From positions 131,501 through 195,500 of the forward strand of contig NZ_CP091799.1 in NCBI RefSeq assembly GCF_022024235.1: a DNA stretch of 64,000 nt. The letters run 5' to 3'. The notes beneath the pieces were generated by a model. It searched no databases. It was not told the origin of the DNA and saw only the letters and a list, made by a program, of their open reading frames with translations. A program made the position numbers and the translations under genes. Positions within the stretch are counted from its first letter, which is position 1; every line of letters begins with the position of its first letter. Shown here piece after piece: positions 18,840 through 27,385 of the stretch. Source of the DNA: Segatella baroniae B14 (lineage in GTDB: Bacteria > Bacteroidota > Bacteroidia > Bacteroidales > Bacteroidaceae).

Positions 18840-19490
18840 ATGAAAACAATTGTTTCTCCATCATTGCTTTCTGCTAACTTTATTGATTTGAAAAGCGATG
18901 TGGAAATGATCAATCGCAGTGAGGCCGATTGGCTTCATATGGACATTATGGATGGGGTATTCGTACCTAATATCAGTTTCGGATTCCCTGTCCTTGAAGC
19001 TGTAGGAAAGTATTGTCAAAAACCGCTGGATGTGCATTTGATGATCGTACATCCTGAAAATTATATTGATCAAGTTGCTAAAAGCGGTGCTATGTTGATG
19101 AATGTGCATTATGAAGCTTGTACACATTTGCATCGTACTATTCAGCAGATTCATGATGCTGGTATGAAAGCTGGTGTAACTTTGAATCCTGCCACTCCTG
19201 TATCAGTCTTAGAAGATATTATTACAGATGTGGATTTGGTATTATTGATGAGTGTCAATCCTGGTTTTGGTGGACAGAAATTTATCGAAAATACCATAGG
19301 TAAATTAAAACGACTTCGTGAACTTATAGATAAAAGTGGTAGTAAGGCCCTAATTGAAATTGACGGTGGGGTCAATGGCGAGACGGCTCCTCGTCTAGTA
19401 AAAGCTGGAGCTGATGTGCTTGTCAGTGGTAGTTATGTCTTTAAGGCTCAAACCCCAGAAGATGTAATACATCATTTAAAGGAGTTGTAA
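18840..19490 (+). CDS. rpe: Ribulose-phosphate 3-epimerase
   Basis: 216 residues, the normal family length. It interconverts ribulose 5-phosphate and xylulose 5-phosphate in the pentose phosphate pathway, in the cytoplasm. All signature elements are visible: PSLLSANF near the start, HMDIMDGVFVPN with metal-binding His and Asp, DVHLMI, the phosphate-binding SVNPGFGGQKFI and EIDGGVN with the second catalytic Asp. Start at the ATG after an A-rich AAGAAGAATAA. The small ORF at 18691 lies just upstream in the same transcript. The 3' end overlaps the convergent sigma factor gene by 15 bases, with no terminator between. Confidence 0.96.
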   Translation: MKTIVSPSLLSANFIDLKSDVEMINRSEADWLHMDIMDGVFVPNISFGFPVLEAVGKYCQKPLDVHLMIVHPENYIDQVAKSGAMLMNVHYEACTHLHRTIQQIHDAGMKAGVTLNPATPVSVLEDIITDVDLVLLMSVNPGFGGQKFIENTIGKLKRLRELIDKSGSKALIEIDGGVNGETAPRLVKAGADVLVSGSYVFKAQTPEDVIHHLKEL

Positions 19491-20072
19491 CTGTATGTCA
19501 TTATCCTTTGCCATACGGCGGAGGTTAAGGATAGCATAACGCATACGTCCCAGACTGGTATTGATGCTGACATTTGTTATTTCAGCAATTTCCTTAAACG
19601 ATAATTCCTGATAATAACGCATGTAGACTACTTCACGCTGGCTTGCTGGAAGTTGGTTCATCATGTTTTTAACGTCTCTTAGTACTTGGCTGTTGACGTA
19701 TTCGTTTTCTATATTGGTTACGATGGTATTCTCTGAACCTATATTTGACAAATCATTTTCTTGTCCCGATTCTATTACTTTGTTGCTTTTTTGTTCACGA
19801 TACCAATCCATAATAATATTATGGGCGATACGTGTGCACCAAGCAGAGAATTTTCCATTGTTAATATATTTTCCCTGCTGTAATCGAGTAACGACTTTCA
19901 TAAAGGTTTCTTGAAAGATGTCATCAGCCAAGTCATGGTCGTGAACAACGAACATGATATATGAAAATATTTTGGTTTGGTTGCGTGTTAACAACAAATC
20001 AAAAGCCTTATTATTTCCATTGATGTAGGATAGGGCCAACTCTTCGTCGGTCATATCAGATAGATTTTTCAT
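19476..20072 (-). CDS. ECF-type sigma-70 family RNA polymerase sigma factor
   Basis: 198 residues from the ATG at 20072. Region 2 is at about residues 25-95 (FSYIMFVVHDHDLADDIFQETFMKVVTRLQ and NGKFSAWCTRIAHNIIMDWYRE) and region 4 at about 135-190 (LPASQREVVYMRYYQELSFKEIAEITNVSINTS is the helix-turn-helix). A longer frame opens at 20198, but a complete -33/-7 promoter at 20187-20156 lies inside that extension, so transcription would start near 20149 and the shorter start is right. No anti-sigma gene is adjacent, so the signal is unknown. Its 3' end overlaps rpe tail-to-tail. Confidence 0.9.
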   Translation of the reverse strand: MKNLSDMTDEELALSYINGNNKAFDLLLTRNQTKIFSYIMFVVHDHDLADDIFQETFMKVVTRLQQGKYINNGKFSAWCTRIAHNIIMDWYREQKSNKVIESGQENDLSNIGSENTIVTNIENEYVNSQVLRDVKNMMNQLPASQREVVYMRYYQELSFKEIAEITNVSINTSLGRMRYAILNLRRMAKDNDIQLQLL

Positions 20073-20155
20073 TTGCTTTATTGTTTTGAGTTTTTGAGGT
20101 AGAATTAAATCAATAGGCTCTAAATTTTGTTGTTCATAAATGAGGTTTATAATGG

Positions 20156-20187
20156 CAAAGGTAAAAGAAAAGTTTGTTTTCTCCAAA
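20156..20187 (-). promoter_or_regulatory. Promoter of the ECF sigma factor gene
   Basis: Minus strand: TTTG at 20187-20184, 20 bases, TACCTTTG at 20163-20156, an ideal Bacteroidetes promoter. Predicted leader about 77 bases before the ATG at 20072. Confidence 0.65.
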
Positions 20188-20198
20188 TTTTTTAACAC

Positions 20199-20530
20199 TC
20201 AAAATACAATAAAATGCAAAAACTGTTTCCATTTGTATTAGAATTCGTTTTTTGGTGATCGTATTTTAATTTTTAGATGATTTTGTATTGGTTAAATCGT
20301 GTACTTCGTCAGTTAAGATGTTTATAGAGGTAAGTGGATGAGGTATAAGGAGATAAATTTGAAATATTTCTTTTCGTTATTATAATAATGTGAATGATGT
20401 CAAAACGATATATTTGCTCAAGAAATATAAGCAGGTTAAAACTTTTTTTTCTTTTTTTCTTTAAATCTTTTGGTAATTTCAAAAAAGACCGTATCTTTGC
20501 AAAAGTAAAAATTAAACAAAATAGCAAGAA
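20199..20530. other. Divergent intergenic region between sigma factor and trp operon
   Basis: AT-rich. Apart from the trp promoter at 20469-20499 and the start of its leader, nothing was recognised between 20199 and 20468. Confidence 0.5.
20469..20499 (+). promoter_or_regulatory. Promoter of the trp operon
   Basis: TTTG at 20469-20472, exactly 19 bases, then TATCTTTG at 20492-20499: a textbook Bacteroidetes -33/-7 promoter. Transcription should start near 20505, about 25 bases before the leader peptide ATG. Confidence 0.72.
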
Positions 20531-20584
20531 ATGATGAATTCAGTATTTAACATTTGGTGGTGGCGTTGCTCAAGATTTAAATAA
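20531..20584 (+). CDS. trpL: trp operon leader peptide (17 residues, three tandem Trp)
   Basis: The frame encodes MMNSVFNIWWWRCSRFK and stops. Three consecutive TGG codons lie at 20555-20563. It starts about 25 bases after the predicted transcription start and ends about 50 bases before an intrinsic terminator, with trpD beyond. This is the arrangement of a classical ribosome-mediated attenuator: lack of charged tRNA-Trp stalls the ribosome on the Trp codons and lets an antiterminator form. The first or second ATG may be used; this does not change the Trp codons. Weinberg and co-workers described a Bacteroid-trp RNA motif in this kind of position; the match here is by memory. Confidence 0.9.
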   Translation: MMNSVFNIWWWRCSRFK

Positions 20585-20674
20585 GTCGTGAGTCGCTAAG
20601 CCATGTGGATATCTGAACTTAGAAAATAACACAAAGAGGCCTGCCGTTCTTACGACAGGCCTCTTTCCTTTTTT
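20585..20674 (+). promoter_or_regulatory. trp attenuator: antiterminator region and terminator
   Basis: The terminator is at 20633-20674: stem AAAGAGGCCTG / CAGGCCTCTTT extended by CGT/ACG beyond one mismatch, followed by CC and six T. The competing fold is visible: GTCGTGAG at 20585-20592, just after the leader stop codon, pairs over 8 bases (one G-T) with CTTACGAC at 20649-20656 in the terminator's upper part. A weaker hairpin can form between TGGC..GCTC (20560-20572, over the Trp codons) and GAGT..GCCA (20590-20603). A ribosome stalled on Trp codons would mask the latter and favour the antiterminator. Confidence 0.82.
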
Positions 20675-20722
20675 ATCACTTTTCAAGATTATAACAACAT
20701 AAAAATATAGGAGACTAATACA

Positions 20723-21727
20723 ATGGGAATGAAAGAAATTTTGAATAGAATGCTAAATCATGAGGAATTGACTCGTGAGGAAACGAAGCAGATTATTGTT
20801 GCTATTACTCAAGGTGAAATTCCAGAAGAACAAATTACCGCTCTGCTAACTGGTCTACAAATGAGAGGTGTCTCAGTTGATGAACTTTTAGGTTTTCGTG
20901 ATGGAATTTTGGCAACTGGTGTTCCTGCGTTACTTGATTGTGATCGTTATATCGATGTCGTAGGTACAGGTGGTGACCGTAAGAATACTTTCAATATTTC
21001 TACTACTTCTTGTTTTGTAATTGCTGGTGCAGGCTATAAGGTGGCTAAGCATGGTAATTATGCTGCTACTTCTGTTAGTGGTGCTTCTAATGTCATCAAG
21101 AATCATGGTGTAAACTTTACGGCAGACTTGGATACTTTAAATCGTTCTATTAATGAGGCTGGTATCGTTTATCTTCATGCTCAGCTTTTTGCGAGTGCTA
21201 TGAAGTTTGTTGCGCCTATTCGTAAAGCTCTTCAGTTCCCTACTGTATTTAATCTGCTTGGTCCTTTAGTAAATCCAGCACAGCCTTCTTGTCAGCTTCT
21301 TGGAGTTGCTAATTTAGATCGGATGCGTCTGTATAAACAAGTTTATCAAAAGATTGGTATTGATTTTGGTATTGTCAATAGTATTGATGGTTATGATGAA
21401 ATCAGTTTGACTGGTGATTTCAAGGTGACAACAAATAACTATGAAAAGATATTCAAACCATCTGATCTTGGTTTCGAAATAGCCAAACCAGAAGAATTGA
21501 AAGGTGGTGCCACTGAAGAAGAAGCAGCAGAAATTTTTGATAATGTTTTGGCAAATAAGGCTCTTCCTGCTCAAAAGAATATCGTATTAGCTAATGCTGC
21601 TTTTGCTATTCAGGTATTAGAGAAGGGACAGAAATCTATCGAAGAGTGTATTGAAATAGCTCGTGAAAGTATTGATAGTGGTAGGGCTTTAGCTACATTT
21701 AAGAAGTTTGTTGAAATCAATTCCTAG
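20723..21727 (+). CDS. trpD: Anthranilate phosphoribosyltransferase
   Basis: 334 residues; transfers phosphoribosyl from PRPP to anthranilate, the second step of tryptophan synthesis. The PRPP-binding GTGGDRKNTFN starts at residue 81, with the conserved AKHGNYAATSVSGASN, the FASAMKFVAPIRKAL segment and the NLLGPLVNPA loop. First structural gene after the attenuator; AGGAG about 10 bases before the ATG supports this start (a second ATG follows two codons later). The gap to trpC is 6 bases. It is not fused to TrpG. Confidence 0.97.
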   Translation: MGMKEILNRMLNHEELTREETKQIIVAITQGEIPEEQITALLTGLQMRGVSVDELLGFRDGILATGVPALLDCDRYIDVVGTGGDRKNTFNISTTSCFVIAGAGYKVAKHGNYAATSVSGASNVIKNHGVNFTADLDTLNRSINEAGIVYLHAQLFASAMKFVAPIRKALQFPTVFNLLGPLVNPAQPSCQLLGVANLDRMRLYKQVYQKIGIDFGIVNSIDGYDEISLTGDFKVTTNNYEKIFKPSDLGFEIAKPEELKGGATEEEAAEIFDNVLANKALPAQKNIVLANAAFAIQVLEKGQKSIEECIEIARESIDSGRALATFKKFVEINS

Positions 21728-21733
21728 TTTGTC

Positions 21734-22528
21734 ATGGCTGATATTTTAGAAGAAATTGTTGCACATAAGCGTATAGAAATCGAAGAGCGCAAGGCTTTTA
21801 TATCTCCTAGTAAACTTTATCCGATGGTAGAGAATATGCTTGACACATCGGTACCCTCTATGCGTCAAGCATTGATGAAGTCTGATTCTGGAATTATTGC
21901 AGAGTTTAAGCGTAAAAGTCCAAGTAAAGGTTGGATTCATCGTGATGCCAAAGCTGAGGTTGTAACCAAGGCTTATCAAGAGGCTGGTGCATCTGCTCTC
22001 AGCATTCTTACCGATACCGAGTATTTTGGTGGTTATGATGAGTATATTCAACAGGCTCGTGCGAATGGAGTCACCATACCTATATTATATAAGAATTTTG
22101 TGATCGATGAGTATCAGCTTTTTCAGGCTCGTTATTGTGGAGCTTCTGCAGTTTTGTTGATTGCTGCAGACTTATGTAAGGAAGAATGTGCACATCTGTT
22201 GAAGTTGGCACATGAATTAGGTTTGGAGGTGCTGTTAGAAATGCACAATGACCGTGATTTTGAATATGCTGAACTCGGTCCAGATATGTATGGTATTAAT
22301 AATCGCAATTTAGGTAGTTTTGTAACCCAAGTAGAAAACAGTTTCCGTTTGGCAGAGAAACTTCCTGCAGATGTGTGTAAGGTTAGCGAGAGTGGTATCG
22401 GAAAAGTCGAAACGGTCAAGCAGTTACGCGAGGTAGGCTTCCGTGGCTTTTTGATGGGTGAATATTTTATGAAAGAAGATAATCCTGGTATGGCTCTTCA
22501 ACAGTTTATTTCTGAACTAGCAAAATAA
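21734..22528 (+). CDS. trpC: Indole-3-glycerol phosphate synthase
   Basis: 264 residues, (beta/alpha)8 barrel, closes the indole ring from carboxyphenylamino-deoxyribulose phosphate. Motifs: IAEFKRKSPSKG with catalytic Lys, ASALSILTDTEYFGG, ILYKNFVIDEYQ with the second catalytic Lys, YGINNRNLGSF, and VSESGIG with phosphate-binding residues. Separate from trpF, unlike the E. coli fusion. Six bases after trpD and 7 bases before trpF, so translation is probably coupled. Confidence 0.97.
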   Translation: MADILEEIVAHKRIEIEERKAFISPSKLYPMVENMLDTSVPSMRQALMKSDSGIIAEFKRKSPSKGWIHRDAKAEVVTKAYQEAGASALSILTDTEYFGGYDEYIQQARANGVTIPILYKNFVIDEYQLFQARYCGASAVLLIAADLCKEECAHLLKLAHELGLEVLLEMHNDRDFEYAELGPDMYGINNRNLGSFVTQVENSFRLAEKLPADVCKVSESGIGKVETVKQLREVGFRGFLMGEYFMKEDNPGMALQQFISELAK

Positions 22529-22535
22529 TTTCGAT

Positions 22536-23240
22536 ATGATTATCAAGGTTTGTGGTATGCGTGAAGCCGAAAATATTCGTGAGGCATCGCAGTTGGATAT
22601 CAATTTGATGGGCTTTATCTTCTATCCGAAGAGTAAACGTTACGTCAGCATGCTCAGTAGTCGTGCAGGTATCATACCCGATTATAGTCCTGAGCGTTTT
22701 GTCTATGCTGTTGATCAAGGTGGAAAGCCTAATTTCATATTTCCGAAACATATTAAGAAAGTAGGTGTTTTTGTAGACGATATGCCGCAAAATATCATAA
22801 CACAAATTTATAATTATGATCTTGATTATGTACAGTTGCATGGAAATGAGTCTCCTGTCATGATAGATAATCTCCGCCGTTCGGTAGATCCTGATATTCA
22901 TCCTGGGCTCAAGATTATAAAAGCCATTTCTATATCTAATGTTGCAGATATTATGAAATGTAAAGCTTATGAAGGACATGTTGATCTCTTTCTTTTTGAT
23001 ACGAAATGTATTACAGTGGGAGGTAGTGGACATCAGTTTGATTGGAGTGTACTTCAGGCTTATCAAGGTGATACTCCATTCCTTTTGAGTGGTGGTATTG
23101 GGCCGGACGATGTGCAGCAGCTCAAATCGTTTCATCATCCCAAGTGGGCAGGCATAGATGTAAACAGTTGCTTTGAAACTGAACCAGCCTTGAAAAATAT
23201 CAAGCAATTACAAGAATTTATTGAAAAAATAAGAAACTAG
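22536..23240 (+). CDS. trpF: Phosphoribosylanthranilate isomerase
   Basis: 234 residues, slightly longer than the usual 200-215. Begins MIIKVCGMREAENI, where Cys6 is the catalytic general base, followed by DINLMGFIFYPKSKR, the VQLHGNE strand and the phosphate-binding LLSGGIGPDDV. The general acid Asp is in LFLFDTK. An insertion of about 20 residues lies around 55-75 (AVDQGGKPNFIFPKHI). Gap to trpA 2 bases. Confidence 0.96.
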   Translation: MIIKVCGMREAENIREASQLDINLMGFIFYPKSKRYVSMLSSRAGIIPDYSPERFVYAVDQGGKPNFIFPKHIKKVGVFVDDMPQNIITQIYNYDLDYVQLHGNESPVMIDNLRRSVDPDIHPGLKIIKAISISNVADIMKCKAYEGHVDLFLFDTKCITVGGSGHQFDWSVLQAYQGDTPFLLSGGIGPDDVQQLKSFHHPKWAGIDVNSCFETEPALKNIKQLQEFIEKIRN

Positions 23241-23242
23241 AT

Positions 23243-24019
23243 ATGAACAAAATTAATCAACTTTTCAGTGAGCGTCAAGACCGCAAGTTGCTATCGCTCT
23301 ATTTCTGTGCAGGATGTCCTACGTTGGAGGGTACAGGCGAAATTATTAAGACCTTAGAACGTCGTGGTATCGATATGATAGAAGTAGGAATTCCTTTCAG
23401 TGATCCCTTGGCAGATGGCCCTGTTATACAGGCTGCAGGTACAGTAGCCTTAAAGAATGGCATGACCCTTCAAAAATTATTCGACCAGTTGAAAGCGATT
23501 AAGAATGAAGTTCATATTCCGCTGGTTATGATGGGTTATCTTAATGTTATCATGCACTATGGTTTTGAGAAATTCTTCCAAAGTTGTGTTGAATGTGGGG
23601 CTTCAGGTGCTATTATACCAGACCTACCATTTGATGACTATCAAAAGGTAGTTAAGCCGATTGCTGATAAGTATGATATTCGTGTCATCATGATGATTAC
23701 TCCTGAAACTAGCGATGAGCGTATTCGTTTTATCGATGATAATACCGATGGTTTTATCTATATGGTAAGCTCTGCCAGCATTACAGGTGCACAGAGTAAC
23801 TTTAATGAAGCGAAAGTAGCTTATTTTAACCATATCAATGCCATGAATTTGAAAAATCCTCGTATGATAGGTTTTGGTATCAGTAATAAGCAGACCCTTG
23901 AAAGTGCTCAGGATAATGCTGCTGGCGCTATTATCGGGTCTAAGTTTGTTGCGCTTTTGAATGAAACAAAGAATCCTGATAAGGCGATAGATTTGTTGTA
24001 TGAAGCTTTAAAGAAATAA
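23243..24019 (+). CDS. trpA: Tryptophan synthase alpha subunit
   Basis: 258 residues, TIM barrel that splits indole-glycerol phosphate to indole. Catalytic Glu47 (IEVGIPFSDPLADGP) and Asp58 are present; FIYMVSSASITGA and the phosphate-binding GFGISNKQ and GAIIGSKFV follow. It lies before trpB, the reverse of the common trpB-trpA order; the gap is 12 bases with a GGAG-like site. The beta subunit partner is the next gene. Confidence 0.97.
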   Translation: MNKINQLFSERQDRKLLSLYFCAGCPTLEGTGEIIKTLERRGIDMIEVGIPFSDPLADGPVIQAAGTVALKNGMTLQKLFDQLKAIKNEVHIPLVMMGYLNVIMHYGFEKFFQSCVECGASGAIIPDLPFDDYQKVVKPIADKYDIRVIMMITPETSDERIRFIDDNTDGFIYMVSSASITGAQSNFNEAKVAYFNHINAMNLKNPRMIGFGISNKQTLESAQDNAAGAIIGSKFVALLNETKNPDKAIDLLYEALKK

Positions 24020-24031
24020 GGAGAAAATAAG

Positions 24032-25240
24032 ATGACTAAAAAATATAGTGTAGACGAAAAAGGATTCTTTGGACAGTTTGGTGGTGCTTATGTTCCAGAA
24101 ATCTTGTATAAATGTGTTCATGATTTGCAGGCTCAGTATTTGCCTATTATTCAGTCTAAGGAGTTTCAAGATGAGTATTATGCTTTGTTAAGAGATTATG
24201 TAGGTCGTCCTTCTCCTCTTTATTATGCAAAGCGTATGAGTGAGAAGTATAACTGTCAGCTCTATTTGAAGCGTGAAGACTTGAACCATACAGGTGCTCA
24301 TAAAATCAATAACACCGTAGGGCAGATTCTGATGGCCAAGAAGATGGGTAAAACTCGTATCATAGCTGAGACAGGTGCTGGTCAGCATGGTGTTGCTACT
24401 GCTACCGTTTGTGCCTTGATGAATATGCAGTGTGAAATCTTTATGGGCAAAACAGACGTGGAGCGTCAGCATACGAATGTGGAACGTATGAAGATGCTTG
24501 GTGCTACAGTTCATCCGGTAACTACTGGAAACATGACATTAAGCGATGCTTGTTCTGAAGCTATTCGTGACTGGTGCTGTCATCCAGAGGATACTTTCTA
24601 TATCGTAGGTAGTACTATGGGACCTCACCCTTATCCTGATATCGTTGCTAAGATGCAGAGTGTTATCAGTAGGGAGTTAAAAGAGCAATTACAGGAAAAG
24701 ATTGGACGTGATTATCCAGACTATCTTATCGCTTGTGTAGGCGGAGGTTCAAATGCTGCTGGTACTATCTATCATTATATAGATGATGAGCGTGTGAAGA
24801 TTGTTTTGGCTGAAGCTGGAGGTCAAGGTATTGATACCGATCATACAGCAGCAACCATCCAGGTAGGTACAGAAGGTATCGTTCATGGTTCTCGTACACT
24901 TGTCATGCAGACCGAAGATGGTCAGATTCAGGAAGCCTTCACGATATCAGCTGGTTTGGATTATCCAGGTATTGGTCCTATGCATGCCGATTTGGCATCT
25001 AAGGGTCGTGAGCAAGTGTTGGCTGTAAATGACGATGAGGCTATTTATGCAGGTTATGAGTTAACTCGTATGGAGGGTATTATTCCTGCTATTGAGAGTG
25101 CCCATGCCATTGCCGCTTTAAAGAAGTTGAAATTTAAGCCTGAGGATGTTGTTGTACTTACTGTTTCTGGTCGTGGTGACAAAGATGTTGAGACTTATCT
25201 CAATAATAAGCCATTGGCTAAGGAATATGGTAATTTTTAA
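24032..25240 (+). CDS. trpB: Tryptophan synthase beta subunit
   Basis: 402 residues, PLP enzyme that joins indole and serine. The PLP lysine is Lys91 in REDLNHTGAHKINN; AETGAGQHGVATATV, the PLP phosphate loop CVGGGSNAAG and the EPED-like C-terminal part are present, so it is a TrpB1-type enzyme. The N-terminus (VDEKGFFGQFGGAYVPEIL) is full length. Two bases separate it from trpE. Confidence 0.97.
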   Translation: MTKKYSVDEKGFFGQFGGAYVPEILYKCVHDLQAQYLPIIQSKEFQDEYYALLRDYVGRPSPLYYAKRMSEKYNCQLYLKREDLNHTGAHKINNTVGQILMAKKMGKTRIIAETGAGQHGVATATVCALMNMQCEIFMGKTDVERQHTNVERMKMLGATVHPVTTGNMTLSDACSEAIRDWCCHPEDTFYIVGSTMGPHPYPDIVAKMQSVISRELKEQLQEKIGRDYPDYLIACVGGGSNAAGTIYHYIDDERVKIVLAEAGGQGIDTDHTAATIQVGTEGIVHGSRTLVMQTEDGQIQEAFTISAGLDYPGIGPMHADLASKGREQVLAVNDDEAIYAGYELTRMEGIIPAIESAHAIAALKKLKFKPEDVVVLTVSGRGDKDVETYLNNKPLAKEYGNF

Positions 25241-25242
25241 TT

Positions 25243-26706
25243 ATGAAAGGTATGAAGCAATTTGAATATACGACAGTTACCAAGAAAATTCTTGGTGATC
25301 TTTATACTCCTGTAGGTGTGTATATGCGTCTTCGTGACTTATATCCACAATCTGCTCTGATGGAGAGTTCTGATTATCATGGTAATGATAACTCGCGCTC
25401 TTTTATTGGTATTCATCCGATTGCAAATATACAAGTGGGGCATGGTATTATTACTAAGACTTATCCTGATGGTACAGTAGAAACCGAAGAGATTGCGGGG
25501 TATGCTCCGAATTCTCAAGATCCTATTATTAAAGGTAATGCTAAGGAAAAGGTTGCTGCTGCTGTTAATGATTTTATCAGTCATTTTGCAGTAATAGGTG
25601 AAGGTGCTAGTTATATGGGCTTATATGGGTATACGTCTTCTAATGCCATTCGTTACTTTGAGGATATTCCAGTTAAGGATACTACGATGAGTAAAAATGA
25701 TGCTGCTGACTTGATGTATATTTTGTATCAAGATCTTATTGTTTTTGATCATTATGATAATACTTTGCAGTTGATCACGCTTGTTCCGCAAGGGCATCAG
25801 TCTGTGGGCGAGGAGACATTGATAGCTTTGGAGAAGAATATGAATCGTGCGTCGGTTAAACCTTATGATTTTCATCCTGTTGGTGATACAACTTCTACAC
25901 TGACAGACGAAGAACATAAGGAGAATATCCGACGATGTGTCAAGCATTGTCAACGTGGTGATGTCTTTCAGATTGTTATCAGTCGTCGTTTTGTTCAAAA
26001 GTTTGAAGGTGATGATTTTAAACTTTATCGTGCGCTTCGTAGTATTAATCCAAGTCCATATTTGTTCTATTTTGATTTCGGTGGTTTCCGTATATTCGGT
26101 TCTTCACCAGAAACACATAATCGAATTGTAGGCAATCGTGCTTTTATTGATCCGATAGCGGGAACGACCAAGCGTACTGGTAATCCAGAACAGGATCGTA
26201 AGAATGCTGAATTCTTGCGTAATGACCCGAAAGAGAATGCTGAACACGTTATGTTGGTAGATTTGGCTAGAAATGACTTAAGTCGTAACTGTCATAATGT
26301 TAAGGTAGATTTCTATAAGGACATGCAGTTTTATAGTCATGTTATCCACTTGGTTAGCCGTGTCAGTGGTGAACTGAATGAGGGCGCTGATCGTATCAAG
26401 GAGTTTATTGATACATTCCCAGCTGGTACGCTGAGTGGTGCCCCTAAGGTTCGTGCCATGCAGTTAATTAGTGAGATGGAGCCTCATAATCGTGGAGCAT
26501 ATGGTGGATGTATTGGTTTTATCGGACTCAATGGTGATTTGAATCAGGCTATTGTTATCCGCACATTTATAAGTCGTAACAATGAACTTTGGTTTCAGGC
26601 AGGTAGTGGTATTACCGTGAAGAGTAATGACGATTACGAGTTGGAAGAAAGTAATAATAAGTTGGGCGCTTTGGTTAAAGCTATTCATATGGCAGAAAAC
26701 CTCTGA
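25243..26706 (+). CDS. trpE: Anthranilate synthase component I
   Basis: 487 residues; converts chorismate to anthranilate with ammonia from TrpG. The N-terminal regulatory part has ALMESSDYHGNDNSRSFIG, in the place of the LLES tryptophan-binding motif, so feedback inhibition is likely. The chorismate-binding domain (about 215-487) has RGDVFQIVISRRF, GSSPETH, DPIAGTTKRTG, DLARNDLSRNC, TLSGAPKVRAM and GCIGFIGLNGD. The start may be the ATG at 25243 or the one three codons on. A 23-base gap leads to trpG. Confidence 0.97.
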   Translation: MKGMKQFEYTTVTKKILGDLYTPVGVYMRLRDLYPQSALMESSDYHGNDNSRSFIGIHPIANIQVGHGIITKTYPDGTVETEEIAGYAPNSQDPIIKGNAKEKVAAAVNDFISHFAVIGEGASYMGLYGYTSSNAIRYFEDIPVKDTTMSKNDAADLMYILYQDLIVFDHYDNTLQLITLVPQGHQSVGEETLIALEKNMNRASVKPYDFHPVGDTTSTLTDEEHKENIRRCVKHCQRGDVFQIVISRRFVQKFEGDDFKLYRALRSINPSPYLFYFDFGGFRIFGSSPETHNRIVGNRAFIDPIAGTTKRTGNPEQDRKNAEFLRNDPKENAEHVMLVDLARNDLSRNCHNVKVDFYKDMQFYSHVIHLVSRVSGELNEGADRIKEFIDTFPAGTLSGAPKVRAMQLISEMEPHNRGAYGGCIGFIGLNGDLNQAIVIRTFISRNNELWFQAGSGITVKSNDDYELEESNNKLGALVKAIHMAENL

Positions 26707-26729
26707 TTCCTCAATAAAGTAAAAGAAAT

Positions 26730-27293
26730 ATGAAAGTTGTTATTATCGATAATTACGATTCGTTTACATATAATTTGGTTCATCTTGTTCGTGAGATGGG
26801 AGTTGATGTTACGGTATTCCGTAATGATCAGTTTACCTTGAATCAGTTGGAACCGTTTGATAAGATTATATTGAGTCCTGGTCCTGGTATTCCTTCAGAG
26901 GCTGGCTTGTTGCTTGATGTAATTCATTCTTATGCAGGTCTTAAACCTATGTTAGGTGTTTGTCTTGGACATCAAGCTATAGGGGAGGCTTTTGGTGGAA
27001 AACTTATTAATCTGAAGGAAGTGTATCATGGTGTAGCTACAGATTGCGTGCATTATGATAATGATGTGATCTTTAAGGGAATTGACCGTCATTTTAAGAT
27101 AGGCCGTTATCATAGTTGGGTGGTTGACAAGGAGGATTTTCCTGATTCTCTAGAAATTACTGCTGTAAGTGATGATGGAGAAATTATGGGACTTAAGCAT
27201 AAGCACTATAATATTCATGGTATTCAGTTCCATCCAGAATCTGTTCTTACACCAGAAGGTAAGCGTATGATTAATAACTGGCTGGAGGCATAA
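26730..27293 (+). CDS. trpG: Anthranilate synthase component II (glutamine amidotransferase)
   Basis: 187 residues, class I glutamine amidotransferase that feeds ammonia to TrpE. Catalytic triad visible: Cys78 in GVCLGHQ, His168 and Glu170 in HGIQFHPES; the oxyanion LSPGPGIP is at 48-55. The PabA function for folate synthesis may also be served, as often seen, but this is inference. Last gene of the operon; a terminator follows 25 bases later. Confidence 0.95.
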   Translation: MKVVIIDNYDSFTYNLVHLVREMGVDVTVFRNDQFTLNQLEPFDKIILSPGPGIPSEAGLLLDVIHSYAGLKPMLGVCLGHQAIGEAFGGKLINLKEVYHGVATDCVHYDNDVIFKGIDRHFKIGRYHSWVVDKEDFPDSLEITAVSDDGEIMGLKHKHYNIHGIQFHPESVLTPEGKRMINNWLEA

Positions 27294-27318
27294 TTGCAGA
27301 TTTTTAAAGTCGTCAATA

Positions 27319-27358
27319 AAAAACGCCATCTTACTTATAATAGTATGATGGCGTTTTT
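27319..27358. terminator. Bidirectional terminator between trpG and prfC
   Basis: Stem AAAAACGCCATC / GATGGCGTTTTT (plus three further pairs after a one-base mismatch) with an AT-rich loop. A-run on the left and T-run on the right allow it to act on both convergent transcripts. Confidence 0.9.
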
Positions 27359-27385
27359 CGATTATGCTTAGTCGATTTTCATCGA

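Noticed and set aside
20073..20198. N-terminal extension of the ECF sigma factor to 20198
   Set aside because: The -33/-7 promoter at 20187-20156 lies inside this stretch, and the extension has no sigma-like sequence; the ATG at 20072 fits the family length.
22506..23207. 233-codon frame antisense to trpF
   Set aside because: It mirrors trpF codon for codon and has no recognisable motif; a composition shadow of a real gene.
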